Source of the DNA: Plesiocystis pacifica SIR-1
GTDB lineage: Bacteria > Myxococcota_A > Polyangia > Nannocystales > Nannocystaceae
Reading direction: 5' to 3'
Assembly: GCF_000170895.1 (NCBI RefSeq)
Contig: NZ_ABCS01000021.1
Span: forward strand, 1-64,000
DNA length: 64,000 nt
Position numbers and translations under genes: made by a program. Below are positions 1 to 7,787 of this stretch, one piece after another. The notes beneath the pieces were generated by a model. The model searched no databases. It saw nothing but the letters and a program-made list of their open reading frames with translations, and was not told where the DNA came from. Numbering within the stretch: the stretch's first letter is position 1; each line of letters starts with the position of its first letter.

Positions 1-364
1 GCAGCTCCCCGCGCATGCCGGGCAGGACGCGGAGCACGGGGCGTCCGCTGGGGTCGAGGGCGACGAGGGCGTGACGGCGGCGGCCGGCGAGCACCTCCTT
101 GGTCGCGCTGCGCTCGTCGAGGACGTAGCGGTCGCGGCGAGGGGCGTCGCGCTTGGCCCCGGCGAACAGCGCGATCAGGCTGCCGCGCAGGCCCGGGGGC
201 AAGGGGCGCAGTTGGACGTGAGCGCCGGGCTGCTCGGGATCGACGCCCTCGCGCACGACCACGACCTCGGGCGGCGGGATGTGTCCAGTGCCACGCGGGC
301 CGTGACCTCCGCCCGCTTGGGGCGGCGCCTCGACCATGGTCCAGACCTCGATGTCCCCCTCCAC
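1..364 (-). CDS. Hypothetical protein, 3' part cut off by the window edge
   Basis: An open frame reads leftwards off the window edge. A GTG codon at 364-362 follows directly after the TGA stop (367-365) of the acyltransferase gene, so the two genes are probably translationally coupled. The visible 121 residues have a Pro/Gly-rich start followed by an Arg/Leu-rich stretch (LRGSLIALFAGAKRD) and a beta-like segment (HALVALDPSGRPVLRVLPG). I see no signal peptide or catalytic motif. I do not recognise the family. An AgmX/PglI-type or other multidomain myxobacterial protein is possible but is a guess. An in-frame ATG lies nine codons downstream of the GTG. Confidence 0.5.
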   Translation of the reverse strand, partial: MEGDIEVWTMVEAPPQAGGGHGPRGTGHIPPPEVVVVREGVDPEQPGAHVQLRPLPPGLRGSLIALFAGAKRDAPRRDRYVLDERSATKEVLAGRRRHALVALDPSGRPVLRVLPGMRGEL

Positions 365-1591
365 TCAGGCCTCGTCGCCCGCGTGGGCTCGCTCGCGCCA
401 GTGCTCGGTCAGCTCGCGCCACTTGAGCGGGGACTCGGTGGGCAGGACCAGCTCGTAGAGCTCGCTCTCGGTCCGGAAGGTCAGGCGCCGGCGCAGCTCG
501 ACGGAGGCGACCATGAGCTCGCGCAGGGGGATGGTCAGGCGCGGGCGCCCGGCGTCGTCGATGAACGCGACGGCCTCGCGGGTCAGCCGGGCCCGGACCA
601 TGCCCATGGGCTCGGCCTGGTCGCCGGAGATGTTCAGCAAGGGCGCGCGCTGGCTCTCGGCGACGAGGCCCTCGCGCTCGAAGCGGTGCTCGTTGACGAA
701 GAAGTTGTCCGCCGTCGCCTCGCGGATCCGGGCGCGGGCCTCGACGATGGTCATCGAGCTCGCCCCGCCGCCCTCGGCGAGGAGCTCGTTGTGGGTGTTG
801 ACCCGCCAGCTCGCGCCGCAGCGCATGCAGCTGGCGACGTTGCGCTGGGGGCTCAGGGCGTCCCAGGCGAAGCAGTGGGGGCAGCGAAACAGGGGGTTCT
901 CGATGCCCAGGGCCAGACGCACGCCGCGGACGGGGAAGTGGTTGGCCTCGTCGCGCTGGTCGATGCGCAGGCTCTGCTCGAGCCACGCGCGGACCTCCGC
1001 TGGCGGGGCCTTGCGCGGGAACTTGCGGGCCTCGCCAAACTGGATCTCGACCCGGCCGTGGCGGCGCACGGAGGCCCAGCGGGGCAGGACGCGGTCGGCG
1101 TTGAGGATGCGGACCGGGACGACCGGGAGCTTGAGCAGGCGGACCAGGGCCTCGATGCCCGGGAGCAGGGGCAGCAGCTCGCCGTCCCAGCTGCGCTCGC
1201 CCTCGGGGTAGGAGCCCACGGAGGCGCCGAGGTCGGCCCACTTCTTGAGCGCACGGATCGCCCCGGCGTCGACGGTGAACTTGCGCTTGGGCACGCTGCC
1301 CCAGGTGCGCAGGACGAAACCCATCACCGGCTGCTGCATCGCCGCGGCCGTCGCCAGGTAGTGGATGGGCTTGCCGGCGGCGGTGATCGTGAACCAGGGG
1401 TCGAACAGGCTGACGTGGTTGCTGAGGATGAGCACGGGCTCATCCGGCAGGGTCTCGCGCCCCGACCACGAAAGCGGCGCGACGCCCATGAGCGCGGCGC
1501 GGCTCGGGCCGAGCGCCCGCTGGGTCACGCGCTCGATCCAGACCTTGTTGTCTTCGGTCGGCTCGCGGTGCGGCAGACGCTTGCGTCGCAT
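365..1591 (-). CDS. PlsC-type 1-acyl-glycerol-3-phosphate acyltransferase family protein with C-terminal zinc ribbon
   Basis: The 408-residue product carries the acyltransferase block I motif NHVSLFD (His59, Asp64; H-x4-D) and the block III motif YPEGERS near residues 128-134. These are the hallmarks of enzymes that acylate lysophosphatidic acid or related lysolipids at the membrane. A C-terminal extension (residues about 235-260) holds CPHC...CMRC, a probable zinc ribbon that typical 240-residue PlsC proteins lack, followed by about 150 residues I cannot assign. The likely role is phospholipid synthesis or remodelling; the exact acyl acceptor cannot be read from sequence. The gene is divergent from the FG-GAP gene and upstream of a coupled unknown gene. 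Confidence 0.85.
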   Translation of the reverse strand: MRRKRLPHREPTEDNKVWIERVTQRALGPSRAALMGVAPLSWSGRETLPDEPVLILSNHVSLFDPWFTITAAGKPIHYLATAAAMQQPVMGFVLRTWGSVPKRKFTVDAGAIRALKKWADLGASVGSYPEGERSWDGELLPLLPGIEALVRLLKLPVVPVRILNADRVLPRWASVRRHGRVEIQFGEARKFPRKAPPAEVRAWLEQSLRIDQRDEANHFPVRGVRLALGIENPLFRCPHCFAWDALSPQRNVASCMRCGASWRVNTHNELLAEGGGASSMTIVEARARIREATADNFFVNEHRFEREGLVAESQRAPLLNISGDQAEPMGMVRARLTREAVAFIDDAGRPRLTIPLRELMVASVELRRRLTFRTESELYELVLPTESPLKWRELTEHWRERAHAGDEA

Positions 1592-1707
1592 GCCTCGGAA
1601 TGTGCCTTGGGCCGCTGGCCGGGTCCAGTGCGATGCGTCGTCGATGAATCCGGAACTCGGTTCGCGAAGACGGATTGCCCGACAGCGGCCATGGCTCGGG
1701 TGCGATG

Positions 1708-1761
1708 GCTGAGTCGAGGACGTGGGGCAGGGAGGGCGTGGCGTCGTCCACGACGGCTAAA
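1708..1761 (+). repeat. 54-bp repeat, copy A (inverted partner at 3757-3810)
   Basis: This 54-base segment matches the reverse complement of 3757-3810 at 50 of 54 positions. Its 3' half contains a 6-bp hairpin, CGTCGT-cc-ACGACG. It sits in the divergent spacer between the acyltransferase and the FG-GAP gene, about 45 bases before the latter's start codon. The two copies bracket the FG-GAP gene in inverted orientation. I saw no further copy in the window. Confidence 0.85.
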
Positions 1762-1806
1762 ACAGACAGAGGGTTGGCCAGGACTCGCTTTGGCCCACCC
1801 TCTGAA

Positions 1807-3705
1807 ATGGCGTGGAGAAAAAGCGACGGGTGGCGTGGACCCGTGGGGAAGTTTGGGGCAGCCGGGCGGGGCGGCCCGGGGCGCGCGGGGTCGATCGTGC
1901 TCGGGTTGACACTCGTCAGTAGCGCGGGCTGTCCAACCGAGGACGGGGGCTCGGTCGGCGACGACGAGCTCGGGACGGAGGAGGGCGGCGACGAGGCGGA
2001 CGCGGACACGGACGACACGGAGGGGAGCGCGGACACCGAGGGCGAGGCGGGCCTCGGCCCGGCGCTGGCGCTGGACTACGTACCCATCAAGGGTTTCGCG
2101 CTCAGCTGGCAGGCCGAGCCCGAGGTTGAGCCCGAGGTTGAGGTCGACACCTACGTCGTGTTCGAGCGCCTGTGGCCCGGGATGCCCTTCTTCCCCGTCG
2201 CCGAGCTCGCCGAGGACGGGAGCGCGGACTACCTCGTCGAGCTCGAGGTCCCGCTGCACCTGCGCGCCTCCGCGGGCTACTACCTGCGGGCGTGCGCCGA
2301 CGGGGCCTGCGTCGACTCGGACATCGTCGACGTCGACGCGGACATCCGCGAGGCGGCGGGCTACGTCAAGGCCGTCAGCCCCGGGGAGAACGACGGCTTC
2401 GGGGCGCGGGCGGTGGTCTCCGGGGACGGGCAGACCCTGGCGGTCTCGGCCTGGTCTGAGGACGGGTCCTCGCAGGGCTTGGGCGGGGACCCCAACGACG
2501 ACGCCGCCTCGCAGGCGGGGGCCGTGTACGTCTACCGCAAGGGCGCGCAGGGCTGGGCCTTCGACGCCTACATCAAGGCCTCGAACGCGGGGGCGGCCGA
2601 CTCCTTTGGTCGTTCCCTGGCGGTCTCGGAAGACGGAGATGCTTGTGATCGGCACGCCTTTCGAGGACAGCGCGGCACCACCGTGGGCGGGGACGAGCTC
2701 GACGACTCGGCCGCGAACGCGGGGGCGGCCTACGTGTTTCAACGGATCCAGGGCGAGTGGCAGCAGCGGGCCTACCTCAAGGCCGCGGACGCCCACGCCG
2801 GGGACGAGTTCGGGGCCAGCGTCGACATCTCGGCCGACGGGGAGCGCGTCGTCGTGGGGGCCCCCTTCGCCGAGCTCGAGGACGCCTCGGGCACGACCTC
2901 GCCCGAGCAAGAAGACGCGGGGGCGGCCTACGTGTTCGAGCGCGAGGGGCTGGATTGGCACGAGCTCGCGCGCCTGGCCTCCCTCGCGCCCGAGGCCCAC
3001 GCCCGCTTCGGCTCGGCCGTGAGCGTGGCCGGGGAGGGGAGCTTCGCGGCCGTGGGCGCCCCGCACAACCAAGCGGGCGGGTCCGTCGAGGTGTTCGCGG
3101 GGATGTTCGGCGCGTGGTCGACGAGCTCGCAGCTACAGCTCACGGCCCCCGAAGGCGGCGCGCGCTTTGGAGCCGCCCTCGACCTCGACGTGGCCGGCGA
3201 GACCCTCGTGGTTGGGGCGCCCCTGGCCGGCGGGCAGGGCTTCGAGGGCACGGGCAAGGCCCACGTGTTCGTGCGCGAGGACTGGAGCTGGTTGGCCCAC
3301 TCCGTGCTCGAGGCCAACGCCGGCGAGGGCAGCAGCGGCGACGAATTTGGAGCCTCCGTCGCGCTCTCGGCCGACGGGGAGTTCGCGGCCGTCGGCGCGC
3401 CGGGGGACGACAGCGCCTTCCCCAGCGTGCTCCGGGGCACGGGCGCGGGCCTGGGCATGGGCTGCGTCGACTCCGGGGCGGTGCACCTGTTCGAGCACTC
3501 CATCCTCGACGACGGCTGGTCCCAGCGCAGCTACGTCAAGCCGGGGGTGCCCGGAGTCAGCGACGGCTTCGGGCGATGGGTGAGCCTGTCGGCCAGCGCC
3601 CTCGAGCTCGTGGTCGGGGCGCCCCAGGACGACGGCTCGGCCAGCGGCATGGAGGGCTTTAGCGACGACGAGCTCCCGGGCGCCGGCGCGGTGTGGATGT
3701 TCTGA
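1807..3705 (+). CDS. FG-GAP (integrin alpha-type beta-propeller) repeat lipoprotein, with a compensated double frameshift
   Basis: The product is about 632 residues. I chose the ATG at 1807 because it gives a lipoprotein signal ending LVSSAGC. After the Cys comes an Asp/Glu/Thr-rich linker, then an Ig/fibronectin-like stretch, then seven FG-GAP-like repeats of the form FGxSVxxSxDGxxxxVGAP, which should form a seven-bladed propeller on the cell surface. The second blade is disturbed: between about 2639 and 2680 the consensus MLVIGTPFEDSAA reads in the +1 frame, while the annotated frame gives an aberrant DACDRHAFRGQ. Two nearby compensating indels explain this. Family members are surface proteins of unknown ligand in Nannocystaceae-like genomes. 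The start is alternatively further upstream, but no signal peptide would result. Confidence 0.8.
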   Translation: MAWRKSDGWRGPVGKFGAAGRGGPGRAGSIVLGLTLVSSAGCPTEDGGSVGDDELGTEEGGDEADADTDDTEGSADTEGEAGLGPALALDYVPIKGFALSWQAEPEVEPEVEVDTYVVFERLWPGMPFFPVAELAEDGSADYLVELEVPLHLRASAGYYLRACADGACVDSDIVDVDADIREAAGYVKAVSPGENDGFGARAVVSGDGQTLAVSAWSEDGSSQGLGGDPNDDAASQAGAVYVYRKGAQGWAFDAYIKASNAGAADSFGRSLAVSEDGDACDRHAFRGQRGTTVGGDELDDSAANAGAAYVFQRIQGEWQQRAYLKAADAHAGDEFGASVDISADGERVVVGAPFAELEDASGTTSPEQEDAGAAYVFEREGLDWHELARLASLAPEAHARFGSAVSVAGEGSFAAVGAPHNQAGGSVEVFAGMFGAWSTSSQLQLTAPEGGARFGAALDLDVAGETLVVGAPLAGGQGFEGTGKAHVFVREDWSWLAHSVLEANAGEGSSGDEFGASVALSADGEFAAVGAPGDDSAFPSVLRGTGAGLGMGCVDSGAVHLFEHSILDDGWSQRSYVKPGVPGVSDGFGRWVSLSASALELVVGAPQDDGSASGMEGFSDDELPGAGAVWMF

Positions 3706-3723
3706 GGTCGCGGGGAGCAGCTC

Positions 3724-3750
3724 AGGGACTGTGAACTTTTCACAGTCCCT
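3724..3750. terminator. Perfect 12-bp hairpin between convergent genes
   Basis: AGGGACTGTGAA pairs perfectly with TTCACAGTCCCT across the 3-base loop CTT. It lies 18 bases after the stop of the FG-GAP gene and about 55 bases beyond the stop of the convergent GAF-STAS gene. There is no strong T-run on either strand, so it could be a bidirectional transcript-end hairpin or a protein-binding palindrome. Confidence 0.6.
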
Positions 3751-3756
3751 GCCCAC

Positions 3757-3810
3757 TCTAGCCGTCGCGGGCGACGCCACGCCCTCCCTGCCCCACGTCC
3801 GCGACTCAGC
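3757..3810 (-). repeat. 54-bp repeat, copy B (inverted partner at 1708-1761)
   Basis: On the minus strand this copy matches copy A at 50 of 54 positions. It includes the last bases and stop codon (3808-3806) of the GAF-STAS gene. Its internal hairpin is CGTCGC-cc-GCGACG. Compared with copy A, a T-A pair is replaced by C-G on both sides, a compensatory change that suggests the hairpin itself is conserved. Confidence 0.85.
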
Positions 3811-4894
3811 TTGAGGCGCGCTCGCGCCTCAAGCAGGTTGCGAGGGCCTCCCGCAGCGAGCGGACCGTGGTCGCCTCGCCGAGGTCCACGCCGAGGCCCA
3901 CGAGGGTCTGGGCGATCTCGGGCCGGATCCCGCTGAGCACGCAAAAGGCCCCGAGCAGCGCCGTCGCCCGGACCATCTGCAAGAGCAGCTTGGCCGTCAT
4001 CGTGTCGATGAATTCGATGCCGGTGAGGTCGAGGATCACCGAGTGGGTGTTGGCCGTGGACACGCGCTGGAGCAGGCGCTCGGTCAGCTCGACGCTGCGC
4101 TCGCTGTCGAGCAGGCCGACGAGGGGCACGGCGATCACCCCCTCCCAGACGTCGATGAGCGGGGCGGACAGGGCCGCGATCGCCTGGCGCTGGCGCTCGA
4201 TGGTCTCGAGCCGTTGCTCGGCGACCTCGATGGTCTCGCGCAGCTCGAGCTCGGTGCGGCGACGCTGGTCGCTCTCCGTGGCCAGGGCGATGAAGTCGGC
4301 CAGGGCCCCCGCGAACTGGGTCTGAGAGGGCGTCCACGCCCGGCGACGACCCTCGTGCTTGAAGCAGATGACCCCGAACAGGCTCCCGGCCACGCGGATC
4401 GGGGCGTCGACCATCGCGGTCACGGTCTCCGGCGCGCCCTCGCCGAGCTCCGCGGTGCGCGGGTCCTCGCGCAGGTCGGGCGTGGCGATGAGCCGCGCTT
4501 GCTCGAGGGCCGCGAAGTAGCGCGGGTACTCGGCGCTGAGAAACTCGCGCCCGCCGCGGTGGAGGGCCTCGCCCGAGCTGTACTCGTCGAGGCAGAGCAA
4601 TCCGCGGCGATCGTCGAGGTAGCGCCACACGCCGCAGTGCGGGACGCCGAGGATCGCCGCGCCGGTCTCGGTGATCTCGCGCAGCGCCTCGTCCATGGCG
4701 CCCTGGGTGATCGCCTCGGAGCGGGCGAGCTTCAAGAGCACGGCCTGATGGCTCTGGAGCTGGGTCTCGAGGGCGGCCTGCCGCCTGCGCGCGCGCAGCT
4801 CCTCGATCAGCGCGGCGATCTGTGGACCGTCTGCTCCATCGGCGGTGCGGAGCGCCAGGGCGTCGAGGGCAGGGTCATCGAGGGGGAGGTCCAT
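3806..4894 (-). CDS. GAF-STAS protein, RsbR-like stressosome/anti-sigma regulator
   Basis: The 362-residue protein has a coiled N-terminus (residues about 20-60), a GAF domain (about 60-200), a helical linker (LELRETIEVAEQRLETIERQ) and a C-terminal STAS domain (about 240-355). The STAS part contains LDLTGIEFIDTMTA and GIRPEIAQTLVGLGVDL, matching the phosphorylatable DITG and RPEIAQT segments of Bacillus RsbR. In that family the Thr residues are phosphorylated by an RsbT kinase. The GAF domain probably senses a small ligand or redox state. No RsbS or RsbT gene is adjacent. It shares its STAS signature with the protein at 16797-17948. Start: ATG at 4894, with a 230-base divergent spacer upstream. 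Confidence 0.85.
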   Translation of the reverse strand: MDLPLDDPALDALALRTADGADGPQIAALIEELRARRRQAALETQLQSHQAVLLKLARSEAITQGAMDEALREITETGAAILGVPHCGVWRYLDDRRGLLCLDEYSSGEALHRGGREFLSAEYPRYFAALEQARLIATPDLREDPRTAELGEGAPETVTAMVDAPIRVAGSLFGVICFKHEGRRRAWTPSQTQFAGALADFIALATESDQRRRTELELRETIEVAEQRLETIERQRQAIAALSAPLIDVWEGVIAVPLVGLLDSERSVELTERLLQRVSTANTHSVILDLTGIEFIDTMTAKLLLQMVRATALLGAFCVLSGIRPEIAQTLVGLGVDLGEATTVRSLREALATCLRRERASS

Positions 4895-5124
4895 CGGCGT
4901 CGAGCGAGCAATCCTGCAACCAGGATACTGGATGGGAGCGCTCGACGAGGCGGGGTCGAACCCGCCGAACGGGCCCCTTCCCCGGGGTTGGTGTCGGCGG
5001 CGGCCTCGGAGTCTGGAGGACCGCAGGATCCGAGTTCGGTCACGGGCGGCGCCCGAGCTCCGGACAGCGCGCTGAACCGGTGTTTCGATTGATCGATGGA
5101 GGTGGGCTGGGCGACCGTGGGTTC

Positions 5125-6669
5125 ATGTCTGCTCGAACTTCCGGTGTGTTGCTCTCGTTCGCGCTCGTGTGCGCCTGTACCAGCGACGACGTCGCCGACG
5201 GCGTGGGCGACGAGGCGACGGACTCGGACGCGACGGCGGGGACCACGGACTCGACGGGCACGGACTCGTCGACGGACGGCACGGGCGAGACCGAGGACGC
5301 GGACAGCACGAGCACCGACGCGGACACGGAGACCACGGACACCGACGCCGACATGGGCGAGACCGAGGGGGAGACGGGGGGCGGCGACGAGCTCTACGAG
5401 CCCGACGACGGGCCCAGCCACGAGGGCGGGAACGTCGTCGAGGTGTGCAGCGAGGCCGAGATCCTCGCGGCGATCGCCGCCGCGACCAGCGGGGACGTGA
5501 TCACGGTGTGCCCGGGCAGCTTCGACTTCAACCAGCTGATCTCGGTCACCGCCAACGGCACGGACTCGGGGCGGATCTTCCTGCGCGCCGAGGCGCCCGA
5601 GACCGTGACCTTCAACCTCTCGCACATCGAGAACTTCAAGGTCAGCGGGAAGTTCTGGATCTTCGAGAACATCACCTTCTTCGGCGACTGCGACAACGCC
5701 AGCGCCTGCGAGCACGCCTTTCACCTCGTCGGGGACGCCGACGACCTGATCTTCCGCCACAACGAGGTCGTGAACTTCGCCTCGCACGTCAAGCTCAACG
5801 GCGAGGTCGTCGGCGGGGGGCCGGCCAAGAGCTTCCCGGACCGGGTGTGGTTCATCGACAACTTCTGGCACAACACCAAGTACGTCGAGAACGACGCGCC
5901 GCACAACATCCTGAACCTCGACGGCGGCAAGGATCACGTCGTGCGCGGCAACATCTTCGCCGACTACAGCGCGCCGACCTCGCTGCCCAAGTCGGCCTCG
6001 GCGGTGTACCCGAAGGCCTCGACGGTGGGCATGCTGATCGAGCAGAACCTGATCGTCTGCGAGAAGTCCCGCCCCGAGGGCGAGACCAACCGGGGGATTC
6101 AGCTCGGCGACGGCGCGCCGGCCTCGATCTGCGACGGAGACGACGATCAGGACGGCAACGGCGACTGCATCGAGAACGGCCAGAACCAAGAGGCGCTCGT
6201 GCGCAACAACATCATCATGGGCTGCAACAACGGGGGCAGCTCGGGCGGGATCATGATCAACAGCGATCGGGAGTCCTGGGTCGCCCACAACACGGTCTAC
6301 GACTCCGAGCCGCGCAGCGCCGTGTTCTATCAGGGGCACCCCGACTACACCACGCCGCATCGCTACAACATCCTCGAGAACGGCTTCAACACGGACTACG
6401 CCGACGGAGTCCTCGACGAGGCGGACAACTTCACGCCCGCGAAGAGCGAGCTCGACGCGGCCTTTGGCTCGCCGGGCACGGGCGACTTCTCGCTGGCCGA
6501 TGGGGCCGCGATCGTCGAGCAGCACGCCGCTGATCTCGCCGTCCCCCACGACTTCTGCGGTTACCCGCGGGGGGAGATGGCCGACCTCGGCGCGATCGAG
6601 TACTCGACGACCTACGAGGGTACTCCGTGCTCCGAGATCGTCCAGGAGATGTACGACCGGATCCCCTGA
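5125..6669 (+). CDS. Right-handed parallel beta-helix lipoprotein
   Basis: The 514-residue protein starts at an ATG giving a lipoprotein signal (FALVCAC). It continues with an 80-residue Asp/Thr/Ser/Glu-rich linker typical of surface lipoproteins in this group. The body begins CSEAEILAAIAAATSGDVITVCPG and then shows many short repeated strands (FWIFENITFF, DLIFRHNEVVNF, VWFIDNFW, HVVRGNIFADY, LVRNNIIMG, WVAHNTVYDS) characteristic of beta-helix proteins such as polysaccharide lyases and pectate-lyase-like proteins. It also carries an Asp-rich DDDQDGNGDC calcium-binding-like segment. The likely role is surface carbohydrate binding or cleavage. The catalytic residues of a specific lyase family are not evident, so enzyme activity is unproven. 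Confidence 0.8.
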   Translation: MSARTSGVLLSFALVCACTSDDVADGVGDEATDSDATAGTTDSTGTDSSTDGTGETEDADSTSTDADTETTDTDADMGETEGETGGGDELYEPDDGPSHEGGNVVEVCSEAEILAAIAAATSGDVITVCPGSFDFNQLISVTANGTDSGRIFLRAEAPETVTFNLSHIENFKVSGKFWIFENITFFGDCDNASACEHAFHLVGDADDLIFRHNEVVNFASHVKLNGEVVGGGPAKSFPDRVWFIDNFWHNTKYVENDAPHNILNLDGGKDHVVRGNIFADYSAPTSLPKSASAVYPKASTVGMLIEQNLIVCEKSRPEGETNRGIQLGDGAPASICDGDDDQDGNGDCIENGQNQEALVRNNIIMGCNNGGSSGGIMINSDRESWVAHNTVYDSEPRSAVFYQGHPDYTTPHRYNILENGFNTDYADGVLDEADNFTPAKSELDAAFGSPGTGDFSLADGAAIVEQHAADLAVPHDFCGYPRGEMADLGAIEYSTTYEGTPCSEIVQEMYDRIP

Positions 6670-6701
6670 TGCTGAGGTCGTGACAGCCGAAGGGGGTGCT
6701 C

Positions 6702-7782
6702 ATGGCAACGCCGACCGTGCCCGATGACCGCGGACTCCTGGGCCAACCATCCCCAACGATCGGTGAGGTCGGCCACGTCCATACGGACGCGACGCCCGAC
6801 GGAACGCGGCGCTTCGACGACCACGCCGGCACCCGCAGCGCCGTCGCCTTCGCCGGCATGCTCTTTCGTGGTCAACGACGCGGCGACCTTGCCGGCGTCC
6901 CTGCCCGGGCACGCGTGGATCGAAGGGCGCGCCGAGGCCATCGAGCTGCGCCTGCTCGGCCCGGTGGGGGTGGACGAGGACCGGTGGCGGGCGGTGGTGT
7001 TCGGCGGCGGCGACTGGCGCGAGGACACGGACGAGCGCCCGGCACCGCCGCGCCTCGAGCTGGGCACGAACCTCGTCCTCGCGGGCGGCCTCGGGGCCCG
7101 GGTGCTCGAGCGCGCGTCGGCCAGCCCCCGGTTGATCGAGCTCGCCTTCGACCGCGCGGGCGCGTCGCTCTACGCCGCGCTCTACTCGGCGGGCCGGCCC
7201 ATCCAGTACAGCCACCTCGAGCAGCCGGAGGAGCTGTGGTCCTTCCAGACCGTGTTCGCGGGGCGTCCGTGGGCGGCCGAGATGCCCTCGGCGGGCCGGG
7301 CCCTGAGCGCGTCGTTGCTGGGGAAGCTGCGGGCCAAGGGGGTCCTGGTCGAGCGCCTGACCCACGCCGCGGGGCTGAGCGCGACCGGGGACCCCGAGCT
7401 CGACGCGCAGCTGCCCCTGCCCGAGCGCTACGACATCCCCGCGCGGACCGTCGCGGCCATCACCGCCGCGCGGGCTCGGGGCGCGCGGATCATCGCCGTG
7501 GGCACGACGGTCGTGCGCGCCCTCGAGGGCGCGGCCCTCGAGCACGGCGACGGTGTCCTGCGCCCGGGTCCGGGAGAGACCGCGCTCGTCGTGACCGCGG
7601 CGACGCAGCTGCGCGTCGTCGATGCCCTGCTCACGGGCATGCACGCGCCGAGCGAGAGCCACTACCGCTTGCTCCGGGCCTTTTTGCCCGAGGCCCTGCT
7701 CGAGCGGGCCTGGGACGCGGCCCTGGGCGCGGGCTACCGCTCCCATGAGTTCGGTGACCTGGCGCTGCTGGTGCCGGGTTGA
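6702..7782 (+). pseudogene. QueA-like S-adenosylmethionine:tRNA ribosyltransferase-isomerase family, apparent 1-base frameshift near the 5' end
   Basis: The C-terminal 300 residues carry QueA-family blocks: FVVNDAATLPASL, GRPIQY, IIAVGTTVVRALEGAA, VDALLTGMHAPSESHYRLL and GYRSHEFGDLALL. QueA transfers and isomerises the ribosyl part of SAM onto preQ1-tRNA to make epoxyqueuosine. This shorter, divergent group may have another substrate. A credible N-terminus (MATPTVPDDRG...DATPDGTRRFDDHAG...GMLF) with a good ribosome site (AAGGGGG) reads from ATG 6702 but is one frame off. Removing one T from the TTT at 6864-6866 joins the frames as GMLFVVNDAATLP, giving about 359 residues. If the shift is real, only the product starting downstream (for example ATG 6724, with an atypical Ser/Thr/Arg/Pro-rich N-terminus) could be made. 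Sequencing error is equally likely. Confidence 0.7.
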
Positions 7783-7787
7783 GGGGC

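Noticed and set aside
71..1909. 612-codon plus-strand frame opposite the PlsC gene
   Set aside because: It is antisense to a gene with clear catalytic motifs and has the Gly/Ala/Arg-rich composition of a shadow frame in high-GC DNA.
1708..3810. Transposon bounded by the 54-bp inverted repeats
   Set aside because: No transposase or recombinase frame lies between them, no target duplication is visible, and one copy includes the stop codon of the neighbouring gene.
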